Shown here: positions 44,791 to 57,384 of the stretch, piece after piece
Layout: the number at the start of each line of letters is the position of its first letter
Numbering within the stretch: position 1 is the first letter of the stretch
Source: Bolinopsis microptera
Taxonomy: Eukaryota; Ctenophora; Tentaculata; Lobata; Bolinopsidae
Direction of reading: 5' to 3'
Assembly (NCBI RefSeq): GCF_026151205.1
Contig: NC_087081.1
Coordinates: forward strand, 5,947,246 to 6,011,245
Length of the DNA stretch: 64,000 nucleotides
Translations under genes and position numbers: made by a program
The notes under the pieces: model-generated
What the model saw: only the letters and a program-made list of their open reading frames with translations
Database searches by the model: none
Told to the model about the DNA's origin: nothing

Positions 44791-46988
44791 ACACAATCAT
44801 CTGTCTGTAAATCATTTAACTAATTCGCTCGTGGGAAGATTCGTCACTTCATGTCACGATAATATGATTTAGGCATGAAATTAGGTACTTAAGCTGTATC
44901 CAAGTGACAGTTGTGGGACTTTTTGTAAATTCACAGATGGTTCATTAAGGATATATAACGAGCATAATTTTCAGTAAGTTTATTCTAGTTAAATAGTTTA
45001 ACATAATAACAAATTGAAGCCGTGCAAACAATACTCACAATAAACAGTATTCTAGCTTGTATTTTAATATTATGTGAGACGATGCGTTCTCAGCATGACA
45101 AATAACGGAAGCCAAAGAAACTTTATGGTTATCTAATTAACTGGGGAAAGGACTAAACATTGTGTCTCTGTTAATACCTCTAATATCAAAGAAAAGAAGT
45201 TTGCCAAAAGTTAAGTATGCACTATGCAGTATACTCACAGAACAAACTTACTGAAAATTTCAGGCTCGGGATACAACCTTTCTAACAAATATAATAGAAA
45301 TATTGAAATATATATATTATATAATATAATGTAGTAGTATTAAAAAAGTCACAATACAAGGCATGATTGCGGGGTGTGGTGCTGTATATATTGAATCGAA
45401 CAGATTATGTACCTTACAATCTTACTATATATAAAGCGAGACGATATATATGTGTTTATACATCCGTACAATTTTACTGGCATCTACTTTAACACGACTT
45501 TAAGACGACTTTCTGCAAAAACCGGAGAAGATATAGAACTTACACTTTTTTGACTGGTTCAAATGCTTTAATGGCCTTCAAATCAGCATGAAAAAATAAA
45601 AATTAGCCAAGGAATAAGAATTTAGTGACCAAAATTTGGACCCCCAAGTGGTGTCAAAAACGCGAATTTAATAGGTAATAATTATTTTAGTTAGGAATAC
45701 AAGGAATACAAATTTAAAGTCTTAAGTTACAACAGTAACTGTTAAGATAATAACAAAATCATAAGTTTTATAATATTAATATAATTTACTAAAACGAAAA
45801 AGAAAGATTTTGAAAATAAATATTTTGTTTACAGTCCCCTTGTTAATGCTTGAGCCAGCCCAATTTGCGCTCGTTGTTGCGCGAAAAGACCCGAAGAAAC
45901 TAATGTTTTATTGCTATAGTGTTTGTGAAAGCAAAAACAAAATGAATTGGTACGAGATAGCGCTGGTACAGTGATGTTCAATGTTCATGTACTGGCCAGA
46001 GAGTCGACGAATTTCTTGCGGTTGTTAATACACGTAGTAGCAAATCTACCTAAAGTACCTTGCAACACACGATGCAACACACATTCTCTTCACAGTTCTT
46101 ACTGACTTTAAGTTGATATCACAATTTCAATGGCATTTGATTAACATTTCAACGACTGAAAAGTTTAGATAACCCTCAGAACGAAGTGCACGGTATAGAA
46201 GAACCCGGTATAGAGAGATTCACAAACCCCAGTATCTGTATCCTCTTAAATATCCTGTGAAGCGTGTCATACACACCTTTAGGCCCTTATATACACGAAT
46301 TTTGTCGTATTGTGATGGAATAGGTACTCGGACCCTACCAAATGCTATACGATCCATGATAAAATCACAAACGAGCTGATTAAGGAGAGGTCCGGTATTT
46401 AGAGCCTTGAGTCTTGACGTTATATTATTATAAAAATAGTTACAAAACCGCACGATACTGCAGATATATTAAATCAAATGACAATGTCGCTCGCTGGACA
46501 CAATGGCATCACATAATATCACATATATAAGTCGAATCATCCGAGGGGGCGTTTTTTATTAGGCTAAGTAAGGACGAAGATTTTTATGATTTTAAAAATA
46601 GAATATACAAATGATAATCTTAGGTCAGTCAGTTTCGTGGACAATACAGAATGTGGACAAAGAAACCTCGATTTGCCGCGGATGTTGTATTCCCGTCACC
46701 CCTGCAGATTTCGTCGATTTCAGGTGCCGATGCAGGACCTTAAAAATTAAAAGCATACTTAAATTTTTTCCCCTAAAATCGAGCGCTTTCTGCGCAAAAA
46801 ATTGAACTCAACAGAAAAAATTAAACATGGCTTCAAATCCAAATTTGAACCAGAGATTTTTCACTTCCTCTCGATAAACTCAATTTTCAACCCAAAATAA
46901 AGTCTCAAAGGGGGAAATTACTCAGGTCAGGATTGTAGGCAATGATTATGCCAAACCATACATTTTTGTAAATTCATTAAACTTTAAA
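44791..46988. other. Intronic AT-rich sequence
   Basis: No exon or clear repeat was found. The 46550-46990 stretch has mobile-element-like composition and may belong to the GC-rich repeat that follows. Confidence 0.35.
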
Positions 46989-47183
46989 ATTAGCCTAAAA
47001 CACCCTATTTCGCAAAATTTTTCCGGGGGGCTGCGCCCCCCTAGCCCCCGCCAATGGGGTCCGCCCCTTACTTGGACCCGCTGGGGGCTGCGCCCCCAGA
47101 CCCCTGCCACAGCTTGCAGCTTCGCTCGCCGACAGCCCCCCCCCCCCTCCCCCCCAAAGATAAATCCTGGCTACGTGCCTGAG
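46989..47183 (-). mobile_element. GC-rich terminal fragment of a mobile repeat
   Basis: Read on the minus strand it begins CAGGCACGTAGCCAGGATTT and continues with G-rich blocks including GGGGGCGCAGCCCCC. Ends of the type CAGG..CGTAGCCAGGA are common in invertebrate repeats. The other end was not identified and no target duplication is evident. It contrasts sharply with the AT-rich surroundings. Confidence 0.5.
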
Positions 47184-47631
47184 CAAAATATAGGTTTAGG
47201 GCTTTTCAGATGATTTGGCTCCTCAACAGATACCGACGTACATAACGGTCAATATGTAGTTTAGGTTTACCTGGCCCGTAGGTTACGAATGTGCCCGAGG
47301 AGAAAAAAAAGCAAACTTAAGAAGATTTCTCGGGAACTTAAAAGTTCACCTCAAAATGAAATCTGCACCTATGATTCCCGTGGTAGATGTTACTGTAGTA
47401 GTAATCTTAAATTTAATTGTAAGAGTTACATGGGATGTTTATTAATATATACACAAGCTTCAGACGCAAAATTCATCTGGTAATGACAAGGAAAGCATTT
47501 ATATTGAGACTGATCACTAAATAAATTGATATAAATACCTAAATAATGATATCAAGATGCATGAAAGCCGTGCCACGCTACGTAAGCTGCTAATGTGTCA
47601 GACAAGTTACTAGTGATCACTGAGACTACTT
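47184..47631. other. Intronic sequence before the 40-bp satellite
   Basis: The open frame at 47289-47483 has no family resemblance. Nothing supported. Confidence 0.35.
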
Positions 47632-48893
47632 AAAGTTAGCAAGACATCACAAACTTTTATTATTACTACTTAAAGTTAGCAAGACATCACAAACTTTTAT
47701 TATTACTACTTAAAGTTAGCAAGACATTACAAACTTTTATTATTACTACTTAAAGTTAGCAAGACATCACAAACTTTTATTATTACTACTTAAAGTTAGC
47801 AAGACATCACAAACTTTTAGTATTACTACTTAAAGTTAGCAAGACATTACAAACTTTTATCATTACTACTTAAAGTTAGCAAGACATCACAAACTTTTAT
47901 TATTACTACTTAAAGTTAGCAAGACATTACAAACTTTTAGTATTACTACTTAAAGTTAGCAAGACATCACAAACTTTTAGTATTACTACTTAAAGTTAGC
48001 AAGACATCACAAACTTTTAGTATTACTACTTAAAGTTAGCAAGACATCACAAACTATTAGTATTACTACTTAAAGTTAGCAAGACATCACAAACTTTTAT
48101 TATTACTACTTAAAGTTAACAAGACATCACAAACTATTACTATTACTACTTAAAGTTAGCAAGACATCACAAACTTTTATTATTACTACTTAAAGTTAGC
48201 AAGACATCACAAACTTTTATTATTACTACTTAAAGTTAGCAAGACATCACAAACTTTTATTATTACTACTTAAAGTTAGCAAGACATCACAAACTTTTAT
48301 TATTACTACTTAAAGTTAGCAAGACATCACAAACTTTTATTATTACTACTTAAAGTTAGCAAGACATCACAAACTTTTAGTATTACTACTTAAAGTTAGC
48401 AAGACATTACAAACTTTTATTATTACTACTTAAAGTTAGCAAGACATCACAAACTTTTATTATTACTACTTAAAGTTAGCAAGACATTACAAACTTTTAG
48501 TATTACTACTTAAAGTTAGCAAGACATCACAAACTTTTAGTATTACTACTTAAAGTTAGCAAGACATCACAAACTTTTAGTATTACTACTTAAAGTTAGC
48601 AAGACATCACAAACTATTAGTATTACTACTTAAAGTTAGCAAGACATCACAAACTTTTATTATTACTACTTAAAGTTAACAAGACATCACAAACTATTAC
48701 TATTACTACTTAAAGTTAGCAAGACATCACAAACTTTTATTATTACTACTTAAAGTTAGCAAGACATCACAAACTTTTATTATTACTACTTAAAGTTAGC
48801 AAGACATCACAAACTTTTATTATTACTACTTAAAGTTAGCAAGACATCACAAACTTTTATTATTACTACTTAAAGTTAGCAAGACATCACACT
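47632..48893. repeat. 40-bp satellite, about 31 copies
   Basis: Unit ACTTAAAGTTAGCAAGACAT plus CACAAACTTTTATTATTACT, highly homogeneous. Variant units (for example the one with GTTAACAAG at 48113 and 48673) recur at a spacing of 560 bp, i.e. 14 units, showing a higher-order duplication. Confidence 0.95.
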
Positions 48894-49552
48894 ACTTTAG
48901 CTGGATTGAATACTATTTCTACACAGAATACGATAATATCGTTGCAGTGCATTCGAAATGGTATTTCAGCAGAATAACATATATTTGAATATAACTTAAA
49001 GCACTAGCTAATTATAAAACAAAACAAATATAATAATTAGCTAATTATAGGGTTTTTTACTAAAACGTACAGAACAAATAAGGGTATAACTATTATACTG
49101 GGGGGAATACGAAACCCCTTCAGTCAGTCCCATTAGCTCCTTTATAAACTTTTCTCCAGCTGTGATCGCAAATTGTGAGCTGGGGAATTCATGATTCGAA
49201 ATATAATTATGCAACGAATACATAGCTTGAAAATACTGCACTAAATGCTATGATGCGGGATGCCTTGTGTTAAGCGAATCAGCTTATGAAAAGACTCAAG
49301 AGTAATGCGAAATATGCGGTTAAGAATGGCCAGTAAAAGCGATTTGGACTTAAAGTACATTATTATCTATGTAATATACTTAATTATATATTACATATCA
49401 TGATAATGTAAGTAATAAGTTAAAACTTAAATGAAGCATTATAAAGAACATATGAATATTAGCTTAATAATCACTAGTTGTGCAGTTCGTTACCGAATCT
49501 TAATTTACTCATTGTAACTTTTATTTAGTTCTTCATGATCTGCTTAGGTTAA
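48894..49552. other. Intronic AT-rich sequence
   Basis: No supported feature. The minus-strand open frame at 49041-49241 has no recognised relatives. Confidence 0.4.
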
Positions 49553-49733
49553 TCCAATTTTTGAATTGACTTCATTCGATCTACTTCATTCGATCAACTT
49601 CATTCGATCAACTTCATTTGATCTACTTCATTTGATCTACTTCATTTGATCTACTTCATTTGAGCTACTTCATTCGATCTACTTCGTGTGATCTACTTCA
49701 TTCGATCTACTTCATGTGATCTACTTCAACTTA
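49553..49733. repeat. 14-bp minisatellite next to exon C
   Basis: About twelve copies of GATCTACTTCATTC with C/T and G/T variants. The array ends some 18 bp before the exon C acceptor, so the branch point of that intron probably lies in or beside it. Confidence 0.9.
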
Positions 49734-49751
49734 GACCACCCTCTTTTTCAG

Positions 49752-49836
49752 ACCGAGTACGATGCCTCAGGAACGTACCAGTGTGTAGCCAGCAACTTTT
49801 GTGGAGTTTCCAAGGCTGAGTGTTCCGTTAACGTCA
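49752..49836 (+). CDS. Ig-domain exon C (C-terminal half, DxGxYxC motif)
   Basis: Acceptor CTTTTTCAG and donor GTAAGT. Phase 0 at the start and phase 1 at the end. It encodes TEYDASGTYQCVASNFCG followed by VSKAECSVNV. YDASGTYQCVASN is the F-strand signature of I-set domains, supplying the second core cysteine. Two further cysteines (FCG and AEC) could form an extra bond. The domain ends at NV, so the next exon starts a new module. Confidence 0.92.
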
Positions 49837-50560
49837 GTAAGTGCTTTTCAATATACCAGTTCTTAGGATTCATTCATTATTTTAAAGACCGAAGTTTTAT
49901 TAACATGTTACCTACCTATCACCTATGTTGAGATTCGTTAAGCTTTAACAGGGCCATCAAATTGTTGGTGTACTAAATTGATAAATTTCAAAATTAATTT
50001 AAAATATGGTTACTTTACTCAAGTAAAAACAAAAACTAATTAACCCACGTAATAAGGTCGCCCTCAATGAAAACTCTGAAAGTAGCAATAGTGGTTACCT
50101 GGGGACCCCTGCACGCTTAATGATTTAGTGCTCATAAACACATTGAATATATGGCGGAATGCTTAGCTTCGCCCAATAACTATAGTGGTAGCGTACGTTA
50201 CAATGGAAAAACTACTTAATTTATAAGGACAAAGGAAAACACAATGTTTGACATAATATAGGCAAACAAACGTATAAGTGACAGTAACAGTGATAGCAGT
50301 AACTAGTTACTAGTTACTGCAGTTACTAGTTAATGTTTGTTTGTCGACTTACCAGAAAGAACAAAAGCGTTATTTATAGAATATAGAATGGAGAATGATG
50401 GGTCAAAGAGCCAGCCTAATCATTTGCGAACATTTTTTTATTAAATTGATCAAATGTTGGGGAAAAGCAACAATAAACTTCAGGGAAATCGGAAAACTTT
50501 AACTATACATAACAAAATGCAGTGTGTTCCGTGCTCATCTTAATATCCAAGAAATAGTCA
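49837..50560 (+). other. Start of the 10.2-kb intron C-D
   Basis: Intron from GTAAGT at 49837 to CAG at 60000. This part has no repeat array except short TAGTTACTAGTTACTGCAGT repeats near 50300. Confidence 0.6.
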
Positions 50561-50564
50561 ATAG

Positions 50565-50880
50565 TCAGGTCATTTATGCACATTGACCTGCATTTCATAC
50601 TGGAGGGCTATAAATGCTTTTTTGAACTTTTCAAAGAACGAAACAAAATTCAAACTGGGAAAATCGCCCTTTTGGCCACACCCATTTGTGTTATATTCCT
50701 CAGCAATTCAAAACTTATGAAGCAACATGCCAAAAATGCCTAACTCTGGAGTTATTGGCCAAAAACGCAATTTTTATTTCGTTCTATATACCTTGAAGAG
50801 TCCTTTAAAGCTCTAAAATGTTCAGCCCTCTACTATGAAATACAGGTAAACATCTCCCTTCGTGCATAACTGACCCAGAC
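50565..50880. mobile_element. Short MITE-like element with imperfect inverted ends
   Basis: The left end GGTCATTTATGCAC, CTGCATTTCATA, GAGGGC is matched in inverted form at the right by GCCCTC, TATGAAATACAG, GTGCATAACTGACC. The interior of about 220 bp has no gene. The target duplication is unclear (possibly CAG). Confidence 0.55.
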
Positions 50881-51057
50881 TGAAAATATTTTTGGAATCG
50901 AACTAAAGGCTCACTAGATTTTAGCTTATTATATTCTCATCACCCTATAAGTATAATATTAATATCTGAATAGTTTTAGGCAAACTATTCATGTCAAACT
51001 TTTATAGTTTTATCGAGTTATTTATACCCGATACCTTGATCTAATGAATTCTGCACT

Positions 51058-52996
51058 CGTTAGCAACGTTAGTGGGGCCAGGAAGAGCAACGTTAGTGGG
51101 GCCAGGAAGAGCAACGTTAGTGGGGCCAGGAAGAGCAACGTTAGGGCTTTAGGGGGGCCAGGAAGAGCAACGTTAGTGGGGCCAGGAAGAGCAACGTTAG
51201 GGGGGCCAGGAAGAGCAACGTTAGGGCTTTAGGGGGGCCAGGAAGAGCAACGTTAGTGGGGCCTGGAAGAGCAACGTTAGGGCTTTAGGGGGCCAGGAAG
51301 AGCAACGTTAGTGGGGCCAGGAAGAGCAACGTTAGTGGGGCCAGGAAGAGCAACGTTAGGGCTTTAGGGGGGCCAGGAAGAGCAACGTTAGTGGGGCCAG
51401 GAAGAGCAACGTTAGTGGGGCCAGGAAGAGCAACGTTAGGGGGCCAGGAAGAGCAACGTTAGGGCTTTAGGGGGCCAGGAAGAGCAACGTTAGTGGGGCC
51501 AGGAAGAGCAACGTTAGTGGGGCCAGGAAGAGCAACGTTAGGGCTTTAGGGGGGCCAGGAAGAGCAACGTTAGTGGGGCCAGGAAGAGCAACGTTAGGGG
51601 GGCCAGGAAGAGCAACGTTAGGGCTTTAGGGGGGCCAGGAAGAGCAACGTTAGTGGGGCCAGGAAGAGCAACGTTAGGGCTTTAGGGGGCCAGGAAGAGC
51701 AACGTTAGTGGGGCCAGGAAGAGCAACGTTAGTGGGGCCAGGAAGAGCAACGTTAGGGCTTTAGGGGGGCCAGGAAGAGCAACGTTAGTGGGGCCAGGAA
51801 GAGCAACGTTAGTGGGGCCAGGAAGAGCAACGTTAGGGGGCCAGGAAGAGCAACGTTAGGGCTTTAGGGGGCCAGGAAGAGCAACGTTAGTGGGGCCAGG
51901 AAGAGCAACGTTAGTGGGGCCAGGAAGAGCAACGTTAGGGCTTTAGGGGGGCCAGGAAGAGCAACGTTAGTGGGGCCAGGAAGAGCAACGTTAGGGGGGA
52001 CCAGGAAGAGCAACGTTAGGGGGGACCAGGAAGAGCAACGTTAGTGGGGCCAGGAAGAGCAACGTTAGTGGGGCCAGGAAGAGCAACGTTAGTGGGGCCA
52101 GGAAGAGCAACGTTAGGGGGGACCAGGAAGAGCAACGTTAGTGGGGCCAGGAAGAGCAACGTTAGGGCTTTAGGGGGGCCAGGAAGAGCAACGTTAGTGG
52201 GGCCAGGAAGAGCAACGTTAGGGGGGCCAGGAAGAGCAACGTTAGGGCTTTAGGGGGGCCAGGAAGAGCAACGTTAGGGGGGACCAAGAAGAGCAACGTT
52301 AGTGGGGCCAGGAAGAGCAACGTTAGGGCTTTAGGGGGGCCAGGAAGAGCAACGTTAGTGGGGCCAGGTTGAGCAACGTTAGGGGGGCCAGGAAGAGCAA
52401 CGTTAGGGCTTTAGGGGGGCCAGGAAGAGCAACGTTAGTGGGGCCAGGAAGAGCAACGTTAGGGGGCCAGGAAGAGCAACGTTAGGGCTTTAGGGGGGCC
52501 AGGAAGAGCAACGTTAGTGGGGCCAGGAAGAGCAACGTTAGGGCTTTAGGGGGCCAGGAAGAGCAACGTTAGTGGGGCCAGGAAGAGCAACGTTAGTTGG
52601 GCCAGGAAGAGCAACGTTAGTGGGGCCAGGAAGAGCAACGTTAGGGGGCCAGGAAGAGCAACGTTAGGGCTTTAGGGGGCCAGGAAGAGCAACGTTAGGG
52701 GGGACCAGGAAGAGCAACGTTAGTGGGGCCAGGAAGAGCAACGTTAGGGCTTTAGGGGGGCCAGGAAGAGCAACGTTAGTGGGGCCAGGAAGAGCAACGT
52801 TAGGGGGGACCAGGAAGAGCAACGTTAGTGGGGCCAGGAAGAGCAACGTTAGGGGGGACCAGGAAGAGCAACGTTAGTGGGGCCAGGAAGAGCAACGTTA
52901 GGGCTTTAGGGGGCCAGGAAGAGCAACGTTAGTGGGGCCAGGAAGAGCAACGTTAGTGGGGCCAGGAAGAGCAACGTTAGGGGGGCCAGGAAGAGT
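51058..52996. repeat. 24-bp minisatellite (CCAGGAAGAGCAACGTTAGT), about 1.94 kb
   Basis: Roughly 78 copies of a unit CCAGGAAGAGCAACGTTAGT plus GGGG. Some units carry an extra GGCTTTAGG, and these lengthened units recur in patterns such as long-short-short, giving a higher-order structure. Open frames on both strands (Gly/Pro/Ala-rich and Leu/Pro-rich) are repeat translations. Confidence 0.95.
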
Positions 52997-53150
52997 TGAT
53001 GGTAATGAAAGACAAATGTTTCATTATGAAAGAAAAACTGTGGTAATGAAACTTGAAAGACGATTGTGATATTATGAGAGAATAATTGTGGTAATGAAAC
53101 TATCAAAGACAAATGTGATATTATGAAGAAATAATTGTGGTAATGAAAGC
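52997..53150. repeat. Imperfect 50-60-bp repeat (GGTAATGAAA)
   Basis: About 2.5 copies of a unit ending in ATAATTGTGGTAATGAAACT, directly after the 24-bp minisatellite. Confidence 0.75.
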
Positions 53151-53320
53151 AAAATGGTGAATATTAAGGTTTCCCATTGCTAGTCAAATTTGATTATATT
53201 TTTACGAAGTCAAAAGTGGTTAGTTGTTAACGAATTTGACACAGAAGCCATTACAGAAGCGATATTGGAGATGGGTTAATTTCATCGAACTACGCTGTAG
53301 TTTCTTCATAGCCCCTTGTA

Positions 53321-53964
53321 AGATTAATTAGATGAGAGAATAGAATAATTTATACTTTTGTTAACATTATCAATCGAAAAGAAAAAGCAACTTCCTCTTG
53401 GAATCGTATTCGATATTCTAAGGATAGGGACGAAATAATGAAGTCGACTGGTAACAAACCAATTTGCGACGAATTTGCCAAATTATAGCTATCTACTATT
53501 TTCTACGAATAACCGGAATCCATTCGAATGTAAAAAGTTACGGACACATAATTAATTTATCTTATTTATAGCAGCTTTTAAACTTTTAGTATCAAATGGT
53601 ACATAAGTATTTTCATATATAAAGCATAAAACATTGCTCAAAAGATTAATTAGATGAGAGAATAGAATAATTTATACTTTTGTTAACATTATCAATCGAA
53701 AAGAAAAAGCAACTTCCTCTTGGAATCGTATTCGATATTCTAAGGATAGGGACGAAATAATGAAGTCGACTGGTAACAAACCAATTTGCGACGAATTTGC
53801 CAAATTATAGCTATCTACTATTTTCTACGAATAACCGGAATCCATTCGAATGTAAAAAGTTACGGACACATAATTAATTTATCTTATTTATAGCAGCTTT
53901 TAAACTTTTAGTATCAAATGGTACATAAGTATTTTCATATATAAAGCATAAAACATTGCTCAAA
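53321..53964. repeat. 322-bp perfect tandem duplication
   Basis: Two copies beginning AGATTAATTAGATGAGAGAA at 53321 and 53643, essentially identical, so recent. No gene inside. Confidence 0.95.
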
Positions 53965-54292
53965 ATACCTTGCCCGAGACAGCTGTTATTTCTAACCTTA
54001 CTACTTACTAGTCATCGATTCCAACGATTGATAATATTATAACAACATATGTAAATATTCCCGTTGCTAGCTATTTGAAATATTTGCCTACAATTAGCAT
54101 TTAGTATGACCTCGAGTTTTACGACCCGGTAAAAATCGTTCGGCACGTCGCCAATAAGATATCTTATTCTAACCAATAAAAGAAAGGAGGATAATTCAAA
54201 ATATTCGTTTTTTAAATGTTTATATATTTCGACAGCCGACAGTGTAATTGCGCCTAAGTATTTAAGGTATTTATAGCTACTAAAATAAATGT

Positions 54293-54786
54293 CCATGACT
54301 TGGTGAGTACATTTAGCTGCAGTCCATGACTTGGTTGGTACATGTAGCTGCAGTCCATGACTTGGTGGGTACATGTAGCTGCAGTCCATGACTTGGTTGG
54401 TACACGTAGCTGCAGTCCATGACTTGATTGGAACATGTAGCTGCAGTCCATGACTTGGTGGGTACATGTAGCTGCAGTCCATGACTTGATTGGAACATGT
54501 AGCTGCAGTCCATGACTTGGTGGGTACATGTAGCTGCAGTCCATGACTTGGTTGGTACATGTAGCTGCAGTCCATGACTTGGTGGGTACATGTAGCTGCA
54601 GTCCATGACTTGGTGGGTACATGTAGCTGCAGTCCATGACTTGGTGGGTACATGTAGCTGCAGTCCATGACTTGGCGGGTACATTTAGCTGCAGTCCATG
54701 ACTTGGTGGGTACATGTAGCTGCAGTCCATGACTTGGTGGGTACATGTAGCTGCAGTCCATGACTTGGCGGGTACATGTAGCTGCA
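54293..54786. repeat. 31-bp tandem repeat, about 16 copies
   Basis: Unit TCCATGACTTGGTGGGTACA plus TGTAGCTGCAG. As 31 is not divisible by 3, all three minus-strand frames are open and encode the same 31-residue cycle (SHGLQLHVPTKSWTAAT...) in shifted register. This explains open frames of 123-267 codons here without any gene. Confidence 0.95.
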
Positions 54787-54917
54787 GGGATAATTGAACC
54801 ACCTGTTTTAAACATTAAAAACGTTTCGGAACATTAATATAACACCTACTTTAATTTTCGGTTTTCGATCTCTTGAGTGGGTTGATCAGAATACTGGGGT
54901 CTTAATGAGAGTCTCCG

Positions 54918-57384
54918 ATTATCTTAAAATTTATTCCGCTTTTAGTTTTATTCCCACTCTCGATTCCTTGCTAGCAGTCCGGTTAATTTAGTACCTTTAG
55001 TGGGTCTCATTTAATCATTAGCTCTAATTAAAGAACCTCTCACCCTCTCAGATTTTCACCGCTCCGTTCATTTGTATAGCTTTATTATTTTTATCTTTTT
55101 ACTACACTTACTAACACGTGCACATTACAAAGGAGCAATAGTTTGCGGAGGCATTCTAGAACGGTATATATTTTAGATTTCAGTTTTTGTTTCATTATCT
55201 TAAAATTTATTCCGCTTTTAGTTTTATTCCCACTCTCGATTCCTTGCTAGCAGTCCGGTTAATTTAGTACCTTTAGTGGGTCTCATTTAATCATTAGCTC
55301 TAATTAAAGAACCTCTCACCCTCTCAGATTTTCACCGCTCCGTTCATTTGTATAGCTTTATTATTTTTATCTTTTTACTACACTTACTAACACGTGCACA
55401 TTACAAAGGAGCAATAGTTTGCGGAGGCATTCTAGAACGGTATATATTTTAGCTTTCAGTTTCTGTTTCATTATCTTAAAATTTATTCCGCTTTTAGTTT
55501 TATTCCCACTCTCGATTCCTTGCTAGCAGTCCGGTTAATTTAGTACCTTTAGTGGGTCTCATTTAATCATTAGCTCTAATTAAAGAACCTCTCACCCTCT
55601 CAGATTTTCACCGCTCCGTTCATTTGTATAGCTTTATTATTTTTATCTTTTTACTACACTTACTAACACGTGCACATTACAAAGGAGCAATAGTTTGCGG
55701 AGGCATTCTAGAACGGTATATATTTTAGCTTTCAGTTTCTGTTTCATTATCTTAAAATTTATTCCGCTTTTAGTTTTATTCCCACTCTCGATTCCTTGCT
55801 AGCAGTCCGGTTAATTTCGTACCTTTAGTGGGTCTCATTTAATCATTAGCTCTAATTAAAGAACCTCTCACCCTCTCAGATTTTCACCGCTCCGTTCATT
55901 TGTATAGCTTTATTATTTTTATCTTTTTACTACACTTACTAACACGTGCACATTACAAAGGAGCAATAGTTTGCGGAGGCATTCTAGAACGGTATATATT
56001 TTAGCTTTCAGTTTCTGTTTCATTATCTTAAAATTTATTCCGCTTTTAGTTTTATTCCCACTCTCGATTCCTTGCTAGCAGTCCGGTTAATTTAGACTAA
56101 ATTAAGGTACTAAATTTTAGTACCTTTAGTGGGTCTCATTTACTCATTAGCTCTAATTAAAGAACCTCTCACCCTCTCAGATTTTCACCGCTCCGTTCAT
56201 TTGTATAGCTTTATTATTTTTATCTTTTTACTACACTTACTAACACGTGCACATTACAAAGGAGCAATAGTTTGCGGAGGCATTCTAGAACGGTATATAT
56301 TTTAGCTTTCAGTTTCTGTTTCATTATCTTAAAATTTATTCCGCTTTTAGTTTTATTCCCACTCTCGATTCCTTGCTAGCAGTCCGGTTAATTTAGACTA
56401 AATTAAGGTACTAAATTTTAGTACCTTTAGTGGGTCTCATTTACTCATTAGCTCTAATTAAAGAACCTCTCACCCTCTCAGATTTTCACCGCTCCGTTCA
56501 TTTGTATAGCTTTATTATTTTTATCTTTTTACTACACTTACTAACACGTGCACATTACAAAGGAGCAATAGTTTGCGGAGGCATTCTAGAACGGTATATA
56601 TTTTAGCTTTCAGTTTCTGTTTCATTATCTTAAAATTTATTCCGCTTTTAGTTTTATTCCCACTCTCGATTCCTTGCTAGCAGTCCGGTTAATTTAGACT
56701 AAATTAAGGTACTAAATTTTAGTACCTTTAGTGGGTCTCATTTACTCATTAGCTCTAATTAAAGAACCTCTCACCCTCTCAGATTTTCACCGCTCCGTTC
56801 ATTTGTATAGCTTTATTATTTTTATCTTTTTACTACACTTACTAACACGTGCACATTACAAAGGAGCAATAGTTTGCGGAGGCATTCTAGAACGGTATAT
56901 ATTTTAGCTTTCAGTTTCTGTTTCATTATCTTAAAATTTATTCCGCTTTTAGTTTTATTCCCACTCTCGATTCCTTGCTAGCAGTCCGGTTAATTTAGAC
57001 TAAATTAAGGTACTAAATTTTAGTACCTTTAGTGGGTCTCATTTACTCATTAGCTCTAATTAAAGAACCTCTCACCCTCTCAGATTTTCACCGCTCCGTT
57101 CATTTGTATAGCTTTATTATTTTTATCTTTTTACTACACTTACTAACACGTGCACATTACAAAGGAGCAATAGTTTGCGGAGGCATTCTAGAACGGTATA
57201 TATTTTAGCTTTCAGTTTCTGTTTCATTATCTTAAAATTTATTCCGCTTTTAGTTTTATTCCCACTCTCGATTCCTTGCTAGCAGTCCGGTTAATTTAGA
57301 CTAAATTAAGGTACTAAATTTTAGTACCTTTAGTGGGTCTCATTTACTCATTAGCTCTAATTAAAGAACCTCTCACCCTCTCAG
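54918..57384. repeat. 276/301-bp satellite, nine units
   Basis: Units start (ATTATCTTAAAATTTATTCC) at 54918, 55194, 55470, 55746, 56022, 56323, 56624, 56925 and 57226. The first four steps are 276 bp; the last four are 301 bp, because units from 56022 on carry a 25-bp insertion that creates the palindrome GGTACTAAATTTTAGTACC. The last unit is cut short. Units are otherwise nearly identical. Confidence 0.95.

Noticed and set aside
51044-53112. Frames of 60-69 codons with GPGRATL or LFLAPLTL repeats
   Set aside because: Products of the 24-bp minisatellite on either strand.
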